Below are positions 10,171 through 23,414 of a DNA stretch of 64,000 bases, piece by piece. The position numbers and the translations under genes are program-made. The stretch is from Prostheceraeus crozeri (Eukaryota; Platyhelminthes; Polycladida; Euryleptidae). The stretch spans positions 1 to 64,000 of the forward strand of contig CAJQUW010009005.1 in assembly GCA_907163375.1 (NCBI GenBank), given 5' to 3'. Position 1 is the first letter of the stretch. Each line of letters opens with the position of its first letter. The notes below the pieces were generated by a model, which ran no database searches, was not told the DNA's origin, and saw only the letters and a list, made by a program, of their open reading frames with translations.

Positions 10171-13100
10171 TATTCATTGTTGCCGAGTAAGTAAGCTTGT
10201 CAGTCAACATTTCAGTTGTCATTTTCTGCTTTTAATCGTTCACAGGGGTAATCAAAAGTTAATTGCATTTAATTTTGCCTCAGTCATAAATTAATAGCGA
10301 CTATTTATCATCACCAAATAAATTGACTAATTCTTGATTTCAAAATTGATATTTCACTTCTAAGAATTAGGCGACGAAGGCGACAAAATTGACAAATATC
10401 TTCAAAGTAGGTGGGTGGGTGTTTACCTGCAATAAAATTAAAAAAGAACGTGCTCCAAAGATTTTTAAGTCATGTGTACCGTTTTGCTTCCTCGCACTAT
10501 CTACATTGGTAGAACCATAGAAATCCGATTTATTTCATATGTTTAAGTAATACTACTAGAATGGACAGCTGGGGTTTGTTGACGGTTAAGAAATGACTCA
10601 TAAGTGTACCGAAAGTAGGTCAAATGTAGATCATTTTATTCCCTAATTCACTGGCACAATTTTCAAAAATATTCAAAAATAATATCTTCCTAAAATAAAA
10701 CTTTTCATTTTCATCACTAATATATGAGAATGATAAGAAACACAACAATTCTGCATTAATTAGCAAATAGTGTTTTTATTTTAATTGTACGTAACCTTGA
10801 ATGTTCCCTATTTCCAAGAAATGATCATATGTTGCGGCACATAATAAAATTCGCGTTCGGTTGCATGTTAATTTATCTTGATGTCATCGTGAGAGGTCAT
10901 TATTCTTAACCGAAAATTGACTAGTGAGTGCTAAGTTAAATGAAGAATTACCAACTCGATAATTGGGCCCTTCAAGAGAATTTAGTGAAATATTCTGACT
11001 TAACTTTTTAGAAGATCCCTATTTTTGGGCTATTTGCAGATAATTTATGATCGTGGCTGATCCAAGGCAATCCTTGTACGTGCTTATTACACCGGCTGAG
11101 CCGGCACAATATTCGTGCTTGCCAGTTCACACCATATATTTCTCAGCAAAGTACATACTGCAAGTTGCTCATTATAGCGGGAAATACAGTTTTTCTATTT
11201 TTTTAGAAATGTAATGGTTTCTTTAGTGAAGCAATGCCTATTGCTTCCTTTCTATAAGCGAATTGCTTCCTTCCAAAGTACTCAATTTAATGCCTGATCT
11301 ACAGTGGATACCGGTAATTTCTATCTTTTGCTAATTTACAAGGCAATCAGTGTTTCTGTCTCAGCCGATGAAATGTTCGCGAAAAAAATTAAAGTTTTAG
11401 CGTCTCGGCTGGTGCAGTAGCCCTTACTGCATATACCTTGTATTATGATGCATAATTAACTTTGCAGGGAGGCTATTATTTATACGGTATTTCTAAGCTT
11501 TATGTCAAGACAGTATTCATATACGTACAGGGCTTTATTATCGAAATGCACTAACCGAGTTTACAAAGAGTAGAGTAGGAATATCTGATTCTATTGCAGC
11601 TCATTCTAATGCATATTCTACTGGCGGCAATATGCATGAAGCGAATTCCTTGCGTCAGGGTCTATGAATAGGAAATCTTTCATTCACATGATTCTAAAGC
11701 AGCCTTTCCACAGAATAGCCTTTCCCTGATTGGCACACAGCTCACACAGCTCACTGCAAAGTCTATTGTTGTCATTACCTAGCGACCTTGATGACAGCGC
11801 ATTCGTATGGCTGTCAGTCTACCTTAACTTCCCAAGATAGCATCGAACTTAGACGCAGGCATAATTGAGATGTGTCATATCGTGAGACTCCTAACAATTA
11901 GCACCTCTACTGCTGCCCTGCAAGTGCTTTGTAGACGGCTGTGAAGATGGCTATGATTCACAGACACCAGGATGGAGAAAACAGTTATTATTTTGCCTTC
12001 CTCATGACAAGAAATTACGACAAAAATTGCTCATGAATTTATGTTGATTGAAGAAGACCGACGATGCTACCGATTGTATTCGTGTTTCTATTCTTTCGCT
12101 CTGAAGACTTCCAATATAAAGCTAAATCCTTGTTCTTGGCATCGCTTTACTAGCTTGATAATCCAAACCTTCAAGTGAAAAAAAATCAAGCCTTATCAGA
12201 TCAAGGTCAACGTCAGCTGCGGAGACGTTAAAGGCAGAAAAAATAAGATAGCGATCCGTAACACCAAGATTCTCAGTTCTGGTGAGTTTATGTGTTTTCA
12301 CGACTTATTTTCCTGGGTATGAAGACCATGTTGCAACCCTTTACCGAGCAATTATGTCATTTATGACTTAAGTTAGATCTCATCAAAACTTCGGTCTGGC
12401 TCCCATTGGATTTACTATTGCTTTTTTCTTTGATCCTGTCTTACTAAAAAATTGGCTAGAAGTCGACAGACTCGGGGATTCGTAGTAGTCATAGTACATA
12501 ATAGTACATAGTCTCAGTAAAAACTTATTTTTAAGCATACATGTAAGTCATTTGAGTGCAACTGATTACGATTTCATTCCGAAAGACTTTAAGAAATGAG
12601 TTATTAAGTGCTGTAGTCAAGTATCCATGTATTTCGAATTTTGTATAGTTCAGTTAATGCATATGATTTAGTACAATTCTGATCATGGCCACTTCAGATG
12701 GTCGAAATGCTAATAAGGTATTTTTATTTCTATCAAAGAGTTTAATATTATCCTATAATTGGTACATTTATACATCTATAACTAAGTTTAAACAAGAGTG
12801 TGCCATATGCAGGCCAGAGATAAACAAAGGGTATGGCGATGGCAGGGGTGTGTCGATGACTGGCGGTGCTCGCTCTTAACTTTTTATTCGCTTGTCTTTT
12901 TTTCTTGTTTTCTATAATCTATAAACAATAATTCACATATTGAATTAGATTCGGAATCCTATCAATCAACAACACTTTCTTGAACTTCTCGATAAATGAA
13001 GTTTAAGCTCTGAAGCGATGTAATTGAATGTAAGCCATGCATTCAACTGTCCTCAGGGCATTTCACTGATGTTGAAATCGGCAACATCATCCACAAACTA

Positions 13101-13800
13101 ACTAACCTAACTATTGCTTTCTCTTATCTCGGCCAAAGTCTATTACTATTAACAATGTAAAGCTGGACATGCAGAAGCCCAAGTCATTATAATGCTGAAG
13201 CGAACTCGGCTGAATGTGTTAACCACAGAAATAGACATCCAGCTCGTAATGTCTTCGGTTTGCCTATAAAGCAATAGTGCAGGAGCAAGCAGCAAGTTGT
13301 GCAGGGAGCGATGTCGGACCTGAAACTTCACATGGCATTGTATTGTGCACCTCTTGAATACTACAAAACTTTACGTCTGTTGGATCTGTTGGTCTGTTGT
13401 GAATTAAAAACCGAATATATTTCAATGTGGAAATTGTGACATAGGTTGTAAAGACAATTTTATCGAGTTACTAATGAAAGTTGAAGTATTTCTTCAATAT
13501 GTTTCGTATAGGAAAAACATAAAAAACATCTACAGATCATGCTCCTTCATATGAGGCACCGTTTAATTCAGAATCTTTGTTCTTTGGCTAGCATAACACT
13601 TATATGAGTGATGATTTCACAGCATTTTCTGTATAAGAGGTCTGTATACAACATACATAGTGGATGACGTGTAGACTTCCTATACAAATCATATTGAGAA
13701 AATTCCTCTTCTACTGTAATATACAGACAATAACTGAGTAAAATCGCGTTCATAACCAATATGCCGGAATTTATGCAAAGTCGGTTATTTTTTAAGTCGG
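10171..13800. other. non-coding, no gene recognised
   Basis: Apart from scattered A+T-rich sequence, nothing with coding signature or clear repeat structure was found on either strand. Confidence 0.4.
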
Positions 13801-13803
13801 ACT

Positions 13804-13970
13804 CCCGGGTACGGGTCCGGTTTCATTTCAAGCCTGATTGCCGGGCACGGGTCGTTCGTACTTCAGATCGACTACCCGGGCACGGATTCCGCTCGGTTGC
13901 ATTTCATATGCACACCCCGGGCACGGATTCCGCTCAGTTGCAGTTCAAATGCACAGCCCGGGCACGGCAA
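13804..13970. repeat. GC-rich minisatellite, core CCGGGCACGG
   Basis: The core CCGGG(C/T)ACGG starts at 13804, 13841, 13876, 13917 and 13958, giving periods of 37, 35, 41 and 41 bp. The last two units are closely alike (CACGGATTCCGCTC). The array is a CpG-rich island in A+T-rich surroundings. Open frames through it are a by-product of the repeat. Confidence 0.75.
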
Positions 13971-14530
13971 CATTTCCAGCACGGTCGCTCCCTAATATCC
14001 AGCACTTCTACCTACATTGTGTTTTCTAAGTAGCAAACTATCAGTCAACTATCTTAGACTGAACGACAGTTCTGTGTAGGCCAGGTTGAATCTTGGGTGC
14101 AGGGTCAATTTCGAGGAGAGATTACTCAAGATTCCTGGGATGCTCAAGACCCAGATCAGACCCAAATTTGGTGTGAGTGACATCGAATAAAGACACGAGT
14201 ACATTCATGTTACTTGGTTTATTACGCATTTTAACTTGACTGATCTTTTCAAATACTCTGCTGCGGACAATAGAAAGCAAGCATGCGAATTGCTGAAAGA
14301 GTAGTCGATAGAGCAAGCATCATTGGGTAGAATAACAATTCAGTATCAACTGCATCTTCAATGTGATGGCAGGTTCGATATCACTAAATGAACTCTTTTT
14401 GATGTGTACTACGCATGTGTGATGGGTATTTTTACTGCTGTTGAGAAATTGCCAATGACTTGACTGTCATTCATGAAGAATGATGCATATGTCATAATAC
14501 AACTACAGATTATTATGCAATTACATAATA

Positions 14531-15953
14531 CCGGGTGTTTCAAAAGTTTTAGTACAAGAATTTTAATAATATTCTATGAGTTTAATCGGTGTTGAATCAA
14601 CTTTATAATAACATTATAGAGAAATTCAAACATACTAGCACATTACTCGAAAACATTTCCTCGTGATTCACGACACAGATACACTCTCTTCTCAATATCT
14701 CTCATGGTGTCTCGATACATTCGCAAAAGAATTCCGTGAATTTTGTCTTCAATTGCTGATCTTAGGGACTGAAGATTTTCGTAGTGTCTATTGTTGGCAA
14801 ACACAAAAGATTTGAGATATGGCCAACACCAAAAGTCACAGGGAGTTAGGTCGGGACTCCTGGCAGGCCACTCGATCGGGCCTCGACGTCCAATCCATCG
14901 ACTATTCAACTTGGTGTCAAGAATTTCTCTCACTTTCACTGCGTAATGTGAAGAAGCGCCATCTTGCTGATAATGTGAACTTATGTTTCGGGAGAAGTAA
15001 GGGACAACATGTTCAGTCAAAATCACACAGTATCTGTCCCCAGTCATTGTTTGTTCCGAAATGTCCAAACCAATTAGCCCATTCCATCCTATTGCTGCCC
15101 ATACAGTAAGGTAGTGAGTACCATGGGTCTTACTCTGCAATTTCCAATGAGGATTTTCAGCTGCCCAATAATGAGTTGTTGATGCTTCCCGACAGATAGA
15201 AATTGCACTCATCAGAGAAGACAATTTTTCTTGACCATGAAGGATCTCCGCGAAATCGGTCAATCATTATTTCGCAGAATTGCAGGCGCCTGTCCTCATC
15301 CCCAGCAAAGAGCAATTGGCAACAGCTGGCCTTATAGGGCTTCATTCCAGATTTATTTAGGCAACGAAACACACTAGATGGAGAGATGTCATTGTCACGA
15401 GCAATTTGGCGTATCGATGATTGTGGATTTTCATTCACTTCTTCTTGAACGAGTTCAAGTGAATCATCACCGGATGCCGTCACAGGACGCCCTGATCTTG
15501 GTCTGTCTTTCGATAACGAACCGGTTTCCAACAGTTTCAATTTCCAATAATTAATCTGTGATCTTGATGGAGGATTTCGTCCGTACTTCTCTTCAAACTT
15601 TCGCCTGAATTTTCGTAGGCGAGAGCCCAGGCACAGCACATGACTGCTCTTCAGGCGAATACATTGTGAATGATTTCACGATGATAATTGCATCGTAAAC
15701 TTTCATTAACAAAATTCAAAAATTCAAAATCATCGTTGATTCGGATGCTGTGTTCTAGTATTGAATCGATCGTAGACATCTTATTCAACAATTCAAGAAT
15801 TTCAAACTATCTGAATAGCTATCGAACATCTCATCCTCCACAGTCATGTAGATTGACTGAATAGTTTAGGCTGCCTTTTTCACTTGATTCAACACCGATT
15901 AAACTCATATAATATTAGTAAAATTCTTGTACTAAAACTTTTGAAACACCCGG
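14531..15953 (-). mobile_element. Tc1/mariner-superfamily DNA transposon with DD41D transposase
   Basis: A 1423-bp element with about 70-bp terminal inverted repeats (starting CCGGGTGTTTCAAAAG) that differ at roughly two positions between 14531-14600 and 15884-15953, flanked by TA on both sides (14529-14530 and 15954-15955), the Tc1/mariner target. One transposase gene fills the minus strand. The close match of the ends suggests recent insertion. The transposase spacing fits the DD41D group (rosa/visitor type) known within this superfamily. Confidence 0.85.
14643..15664 (-). pseudogene. DD41D Tc1/mariner transposase, frameshifted
   Basis: The cut-and-paste transposase of the element at 14531-15953. 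N-terminal paired helix-turn-helix region with the GRP linker-like motif (RPRSGRPVTAS), then the DDE/D catalytic core: FSDECNF (first D), QQDGASSHYA (second D) and SPDLTPCDFW (third D). Forty-one residues separate the second and third aspartates. The frame from about 15639 runs to about 15220 and then shifts by one base after FSDECNFYLSG into the frame that ends at 14643. A likely start ATG at 15662-15664 (MYSPEEQ) is also out of frame with the body, so there are about two breaks. As read it is not a functional gene, although the sequence is otherwise well kept. Confidence 0.8.
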
Positions 15954-15955
15954 TA

Positions 15956-18900
15956 CAATATTTGCCAATAAAAGTACTTCTTACTTTTTACGCTTCACAA
16001 ATTACCTGTTGCAGAAATAGTCATAAACATCATAATCAAACACAATGATCACAATATTCAGATCAAAGTGGGTCCACAAATCAGATAAAGCATTGAGAGA
16101 TACTTATCGAAGGCAATGTGACGCGACTCCCACCTATCTCAGGACATTTTTATGGAATTTGAGATAGATACTGGATACTTTCGGAAAATTAAGAGTTTAT
16201 CAGTAAAAACCGCATGTCAACTGCTAGCCTAAAAAAACCGTTGCTGCCTTTCAAAATTGAGCATCATGAAAAACAAAGAAACCATGAATTAAAAACAAAA
16301 AATCTCTGTGGTAGGTGTTGTATGGGAGCCGTGCAGTCGCGGATGCGATTCGGTTTTCGCACGATTCCAAATCTCACGAAAAAATCTCGCTATTCTGAAT
16401 TTTGTTGAGATTTCCTCAAATTCAGTGATTAGAAGTTTACAGCTTGTACTTTTTTTTTAATTTCTAGACCATTCATTTTCTTGCATTTTTTTGATAACTT
16501 TCATTAAAACTGACACAAATAGACACTGAGCCGATTGAGTGAGACATTGAAATTACTACTATTCATTAATGCGATGCTCTGCTGTCGAGGTTTGGGTATT
16601 CAGCATTATGAATAAGAAGAGCACATAAGAAGTCGTGGGAATTTATTTTTAAGAATCTCCTGCAAATCTGCTATGAAGGGTCTGCAAATGGCCTATAATG
16701 TACAAAGATAACAAACCAATACTACAAACAATATTACAAAGGCTTCAGGAGCTATGCGCTTGTTTCGTAATGATTCTTTGTGCTGTAATCTTGAAAACAT
16801 TTTCAGGTAATTTTTGACCATACCGCTCGGATTGATAAAACAATCTTTTGTTTTACATTGTCGATTTTATATCGAATATAACGTCGGGGAAAAAATATCT
16901 ACCTGTATATTACCTATTACACTTGTAAAGCTATTGCTCAAAAAATGATCAATTATTAGTAAATTCAATATTTTAGTTGACTTTGCCCTTGCGCATGGTT
17001 CTTCTTCTTCAATCAACCTGTAACTTTCTGCATTTGTAGTTTCTAGTTTTTAAATTTAAGAATATGATAATGCACTCCTATTTCACTGCTTACTGACTCA
17101 CCACTGATGACCGCGTCACCCAAAACTTTTAATTAAAAAACCATCTTGTTATGACCACAAAAAGTAAAGAAGAACTTCTCTATCCAAATGATCTTATAGT
17201 CATAGAAAACACACGGTGAATAAATGTCATTTTTTGTGTTCTTTATCATAGACCAATGTCACGATCGCAAGTATTTCTAGTGCGGTTTCTAGAAACACTA
17301 ACAAGCAGTTGCTTAATGGGTTTTGTTTGTATGTTAACACGGAGACTGTAGTTTTTGTGAGTTTTATTTCATTTTGCACGTACAACTATCACTGATATAA
17401 TAAACTTTGAGGTAGGGGTCATCATCACTGCGAGCAAAAAATTGTTGAAGCTGATAGGAGAAACATTTGTACAAGGATAGTATTTTGAGCCATTATCGCA
17501 AAGTCTTTTTTGTAGAGTATCTATACAAGCTTCCATATTGGTATCGCTAGAACACCGTTCTTTGACGTATTGAAGGCTGTTCGAAACGCAATTATTTTTA
17601 ACAAATGACGGAACCCAAAAATTAGCTTTCATGCTAATACCTACGATTATGTGCACAAAAAACGTACATGTTCAATTATTCATGGCATGCACCTTTTCTA
17701 GTGCGCGACTTCTAAGTGGAAGCTTTACAGTCAGCCCCTTTTCAATCCTGGTTCAACATCGGAAAAGCTCCATCTTTTAAGATTTCCTGTGGTTGCTTTT
17801 AATCCTTTGGAACAAATCATGCTTCCTGCTTGATGTCTCATCGCTATCGGAAAAATGTTCAGAGCAAGCGCGACGGCTGAGACCTCAGTGCTGGCCTTAT
17901 TGTCACCGTATCACACCTGACGTCATCACCGAGAATTATTCGTCGCGTAGCGAGAGAACTGCGCCTCGAGTTTCAGATTGACGGCTCCAAATCAACTAAA
18001 ATGATGCTCTAGCATCGATGCAGACCAACTTAATAATTTGCCCGGAGTACACGTTTAAATCAACTTGCTTTTCATGAAAGAAATATCCTTGTAAAATCTC
18101 GCAAAATATTTCGGTATGAAAATTTTCACTGTATAGGCCACTAACATTTTTGAGCTGTTACATCCCTATATCTATGGAGCAGCATCCAAGTTGCCAGTGA
18201 ATTTGAAGCGATAGAATTATCAATATCACTCACCTTTTGCAGTACTTTCTGGAACGGTAATCGGTTCCGCATTAGGGGCATGCGCATGACGCTGAAAGGG
18301 ATTTAGAAAAAAAATGTCATTTGATTCAGGGCCCAATATCAAATGTATAGGAAATTCCTGAAGAAGTTGAATATTTCGATGGATAGAGTAATGCTCAAGG
18401 CCCAATTTGGACAGTGTCGTATAATGTAATTATGTTTTAATATGAAAGACGAAGCAGAAAATACGTTAACGTAGTTCTCCTGTGCTGATTCGTGCCAATC
18501 ATATAATACCAATATCTCGTACCAAGGCCAAAGGTACACATAACTGCAGATGGAGTCCCTGCATGTGCTGTTAACAGAAACACTAAAATTGAATAGGAAT
18601 GGGTTGTAGGAACAGACCTGAAAGGAACCACTTCAATCCATTTCAGGAACCATCAGCAGGCATCATTCCCATCCCTCATGATTTACATTTGACTACGTAG
18701 TGTTTACTGATTATTACAAGGGGTGCACCGAATTTTAGATTTAAGAATTCGACCGAACCAGTACATTGCTGAACGCAACGAGAATTTTGGACTAACCGAA
18801 CCTTTTATTATTACCAAACCCATTGTAGTCAACATTTCCTCTGAATATTTCCGATTACTGCGTGTGCCTTTAAGTTTCCGTCCAAAATACATCACGTATA

Positions 18901-19920
18901 TAATGCTAGTTGTATGACTAATTTTTATAATTACAATAATTTGATAAGGCTACAACAATAGAAGAGATGATAACCCACTATAATTCGACTAAATGTGACG
19001 TTGTGCCTAGAACGTGATTGATTTAGGCAGCCTAAGGAGCGAATTAGCATTTATGACATTGCATCTTAACTTAACAATTCCTAACGATTTCCACAGCACT
19101 TTTAATGTGATGTCACTCCTTAATGTCTTAATGCGATTGAACTTCTCCTGCTATACAAGGCAATGTCACCGGCGAAGAGACGTAAACTATGGCAAAACTG
19201 ATATTGCGATCAATGGGCATAGAAAATCATAGAGCTCCACGGATTCTGAAGTCGGGAAATCGTAGGTAAGTGTTAGCTAACACTTCACGCTGAGCTTTTT
19301 TCCAGAACAGAATTACAGGAAACTTCATTGGTGGATATTTTTTTGAAGGCTGCAAAACTTCAGGAAGACAATCGCTCTTCTTTACTACCAGCGTGAGGAG
19401 AGATACTCCTGTTCTTGCACCAGAACTCATAGTGAAATTCCTTCTGTGAACTCATTAACTTATTTTTCATTTTGTCTATATTTCCATATAGCATTCGTTT
19501 TCGTCTCCCTAAACCTCATACTGCGTCGGATGATTTGGCCCACTTAGCGACAACCAATTATATTCTATATTTATCTTATATTCAGTTCAGCAACCCTATT
19601 TTCCCTGAAAACGGGTGGGGGAAATGTCATACACATAAAATAACACGATATTCATAGTCACAGTCAGTAGTCACTTCATGAATAAGTCATAAGAAGTTGC
19701 TAATGCCACATGGCTTGCGAAAAAAGGTAGCATATCTTATGTAGATATATTGTCTAAGCAGCATTGATGGATATCTTTAATCTGGAACGTCAAATTATAG
19801 GGAAAGTGCCAATAAACACTCGAGAAACGAAGAAAATTGTGAAAATCGGAACTTATATGTAGTTTTAAATGTACTTGCTATATATAACTTCGATTGCGAA
19901 GAAATGCAGCGAACCAAGAG
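15956..19920. other. non-coding, no gene recognised
   Basis: No coding domain was identified. A minus-strand frame at 17369-17656 with regularly spaced cysteines has no start context, splice context or family match that I recognise. GGGGTGCACCGAAT near 18720 resembles hAT terminal sequences, but no opposite end was found. Confidence 0.4.
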
Positions 19921-19929
19921 CCTGCGATT

Positions 19930-20190
19930 GTACATTATTAGTGAACACTGTAAACTCTACGGCACGAAATTTCGCTTGAATTAGGCACGAAATTTAGGCA
20001 TCAATTCTGACCAACACAAGGCACAAGTAGGCACGAAGTTCATAGTGCCGAGTTCGTGCCCTTTCCCGATTAACCAAATTGAGTGGTACTCTATGACATT
20101 CTATAACACTCAATGGGCATGCGATAGGAAACATTAGCATTCAATCGAACTCTATTGGATCCAATTGCACTTGAAATGGGAGAATATGAG
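19930..20190 (+). repeat. dispersed GGCACGAA repeat family, copy 1
   Basis: Three or more GGCACGAA(A/G)TT words at 19960-20045 are followed by CCGATTAACCAAATTGAG and a run of CTATGAC/CTATTGG words. The same order of blocks recurs in inverse orientation at 39300-39710. No transposase and no clear ends are visible. Confidence 0.5.
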
Positions 20191-20199
20191 TCCCATAGA

Positions 20200-21325
20200 T
20201 GTTGTCCGAAAGAAATAGAAAATGTGACTTTCATTTCTGACGCGGACTCCGGCATCGTCCAATCATATTGCATCATTTGCATATTTGGTATCGCTCAAGG
20301 AACATTTCACTATAATCGCAACAATTCCTTTTTACACGTCATTTCATCACATCGCCTCTAGTTTCGTGTGTGATTTTATATTTTCGCCGAACAACTATTC
20401 ATCAAATCAGTGAAGTCTCGCTACAACATTGCAGTAAGTTCTTGATTACGCTGTTATATATTTATTAATTACCGTTTATTTATTAGTTATACCCGCTACT
20501 TTATTTAGGCCACTAGTTAAATTGTCAAATCCTCAATGCTTCAACAATTCATTAAGGCACTGTGTAGGCTATTATTTAGAAATTTCGTTGATGCAATTAT
20601 TTAAGCATCAAATGCTGTCTTCGATTCCTGTTTCAATTGTCTTTATAATAGGTGCCCTATTAAGTATCTGGCGTTTATGAATACAATTGAAACGACATGA
20701 TGAGTGATAACATGATATAAAAGATAATTTATTGACAGCTTCTAATATTAGTGTAAACTTGAATTCTATGCTTGAATACGGTACTTCAAGTGGATTTGAT
20801 TTTTTAATATAATACGAAGCATGCACTCTCTTGAAGACTTTTCTTCACTGAAATTCTTCAAGTCTGAATTTATGGTCAAGGTCTTGAATAAACACAAATC
20901 ACTTGAATAATCCAGTATTTAGTTGCATCGAAAAGATGGAATAATCATATGTAGGGCCTATGTAGTCATTTTATCAAGTAGGCTATATATAGTCCAACAG
21001 ATAGTTGAAATGCTATCTTCACATTTCTTTGAGCATTATTCAAGCGGTTTAAGTGCGCAATTATTCTCGTATTTTTGAATATTAATTCGGGCGAATGGCC
21101 AACGGTAATATTTCAATCAGGATTGCTCACGTATGCAAGCCTGTTCACTTTGGATACTTTCAGCATAATATACGACGCATTGAACCCTTTGCCAAAAATG
21201 ACAGTAGACGTTAGATGTTAAAAATAGTATTTTGATCTAGAAATTGTTTTTCTTCTTACTTAAATAGCCATGGAGAAGTCTGTTTTTTCTCCGCTTGCAT
21301 GTTGGCCAGGTGAATGAAAGTAAAA
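20200..21325. other. non-coding, nothing recognised
   Basis: A+T-rich sequence without a supported gene or repeat. Confidence 0.4.
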
Positions 21326-21329
21326 AACA

Positions 21330-21330
<1 letters not shown>

Positions 21331-21364
<34 letters not shown>
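21331..21364. repeat. TA microsatellite, left flank of a Tc1-like insertion
   Basis: An uninterrupted TA run. It and the run at 22425-22455 are probably one microsatellite split by the element between them. Confidence 0.85.
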
Positions 21365-21368
<4 letters not shown>

Positions 21369-22420
21369 CGTGGAAAAAAGTTTATGATAATTTATGATTA
21401 GTTGCATAAACAAGGGTTTCGTTGGAGCTCATGCTATGCTTTCCATTATGAATTGAAATAAGGTATCCACCGCGAGAATTGAGCGTGTTCCTCTAAAATA
21501 TTACTCTTAAAATACCTTTTGTCATCAGATGTGAGATCTATCCACCTCTGAAGTTCATTAAATCATTCACCGTCCATCATGGTGTGGGGCTGGTTTAGAT
21601 TGTATAAGTGGATAGCCAGTGCTTGAAAAAAGGATGTTCTACTGAATTAAGTCAGGCATTTCAAGACATTTAGAGATGATATTTCCTTTCGTGAATATTT
21701 CGCGGACTGCCATTTATCAATAAGATAATGCCCAACGCCATTCGTTAAGAAAAACACAAACTTGTTTGAAGGTAATGGGAGAGGTTAATTGGGATAATGA
21801 GTCGGGAAGAATCTGACCTGAATCCAATTGAAAATTGTCAGCAGCATGAAAGCCAGAGTAATCCTCAACGTACAGAATCTTTCTCAAAACATTCAGCAGG
21901 CATGGATGGAGGTCTCTCAGCATTAATGAGAGACCTAATAGAGCATTAATGGAGGTCTCTCAGCGACTTCTGATATCAATGTCGCGAAGAATCTCAAGAG
22001 TTTTGAAGAACAATGGCTACTCAACAAAATAGTAGGGGCCTACTGATTTCTGCTATCTTTGGTTATGATAATGAACGCACAGAGAATATTTGGGGTATTC
22101 TATAAATCGCTATCAAAGTTTACTTAGATTAGACATTTTAGCTTAAACAAACAATTTTCCTGTGAATTTGCTTTCAGGAAGTGAAACAATAAAAAGCAAT
22201 CTAAAATCATGAAAATGGTAGGCCTATAGCCATGAATTCAAAAATGGACTGAGTCAACAAATTGATATGAAATGCTTCAGATCACATCTACAATAGTTCT
22301 CAAGGATTTCTTGAGACTAAATCTGGCTGCTATGCGAAAGTTACCTACAAATTAGTAATTATTTTCTACAAATTCATATTTCATACTTAAATTACAAATC
22401 ATCATAAACTTTTTTCCACG

Positions 22421-22424
<4 letters not shown>
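21365..22424 (+). mobile_element. degenerate Tc1-like element
   Basis: A 1060-bp element whose ends are inverted copies of CAGACGTGGAAAAAAG (about 24 bp perfect), inserted at TA within a TA microsatellite. On the plus strand decayed Tc1 transposase motifs survive in several frames: PSIMVWGW near 21575, DNAQRHS near 21730 and DLNPIEN near 21820, corresponding to DD34E-type core landmarks. Many stops and frame changes make it an old, dead copy. Confidence 0.75.

Positions 22425-22455
<31 letters not shown>
22425..22455. repeat. TA microsatellite, right flank of a Tc1-like insertion
   Basis: The other half of the TA run. A minus-strand frame with a tyrosine-isoleucine tail over this segment is a translation of the microsatellite. 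Confidence 0.85.
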
Positions 22456-22461
<6 letters not shown>

Positions 22462-23375
22462 CACTCGGTGCCTTCGCGGACAGTGTTTCTTAAATATTCT
22501 TATAATCTCCCTTAAGTCTTTCAAAATATTTCGAAGTATATATTTGTGTGGAAATGTATCTCTGTTGTATACTATTGCTGTATTGTGTAAGGAAATTGAG
22601 AAACGGTTCATTAACTGCACAATGTGGTTGACTGTGCAATGATATTAAGTCCGGCAATAAGGCCCATACGAAGAGTGGGTAATAATGCCCACACTTTATC
22701 GCTTCAAATTCTTTGGATGCTCGTGCTGTACACCAACGCAGTCAGCGTAGAATTAGTGTTTACAACTTACATTGATTATTCTTTTTTTTATGTTTCCGCT
22801 ATTTCGATGTCCGTAACACACCAAACATTACAATCTGCGTATAAGACTGCTCCAGGCAGGCCAACGCTATATTGCCAACCAGGTCAGATAATCAAATCAA
22901 TTTTTTGGATACAACTCCATTGAAAGAAAAATAAAACGTGATTTCCATATCATGTTACTTAAGTTTTAGAGACAGATGACGACATAGGCCTATGATCTGT
23001 CATGATAACTTGTCAATAAGTGTCTATCCATATTTGTCACCTTTAAAAATAATATCGAATAAAATAATTAAGCAAGCGTAGGCCTCCGTCTGTCCTGACG
23101 ACTTGGTGACTCTGATCACAAAATTTATTGGATTTGATTAATTTGAGTTGATGAATGTACCCAGGTCTCAGTAAAAATTGAATAATTAGTCACCTTTTGC
23201 TTATTCTTATGAACTACCGGTAATTTGTAGGATTTATGACTACGAGGAATAATGTGAATATTGCTCATATCTGTACATGACTCTTTGTGCTATATTTTTC
23301 AGAGATTCAACCTGATTCAAAAATGTACCTTATTACCCGACTTATACGGATAATGCGGTCCAATTGTTACTATTT
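22456..23375. other. non-coding, nothing recognised
   Basis: No supported gene. An AAGT tetranucleotide run at about 23378-23402 lies at its right edge, directly before the LINE fragment. Confidence 0.4.
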
Positions 23376-23414
23376 AAAGTAAGTAAGTAAGTAAGTAAGT
23401 TTTAAGTAAGTAAA

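Noticed and set aside
13761-14033. Two overlapping plus-strand open frames
   Set aside because: They translate the GC-rich minisatellite and have no domain.
17369-17656. Minus-strand 95-codon frame with spaced cysteines
   Set aside because: No recognised family, no signal peptide, no splice evidence; could be chance.
18719-18800. GGGGTGCACCGAAT resembling a hAT end
   Set aside because: No matching opposite end or target duplication found.
22402-22620. Minus-strand frame with a Tyr-Ile tail
   Set aside because: The tail is the TA microsatellite; the rest has no domain.
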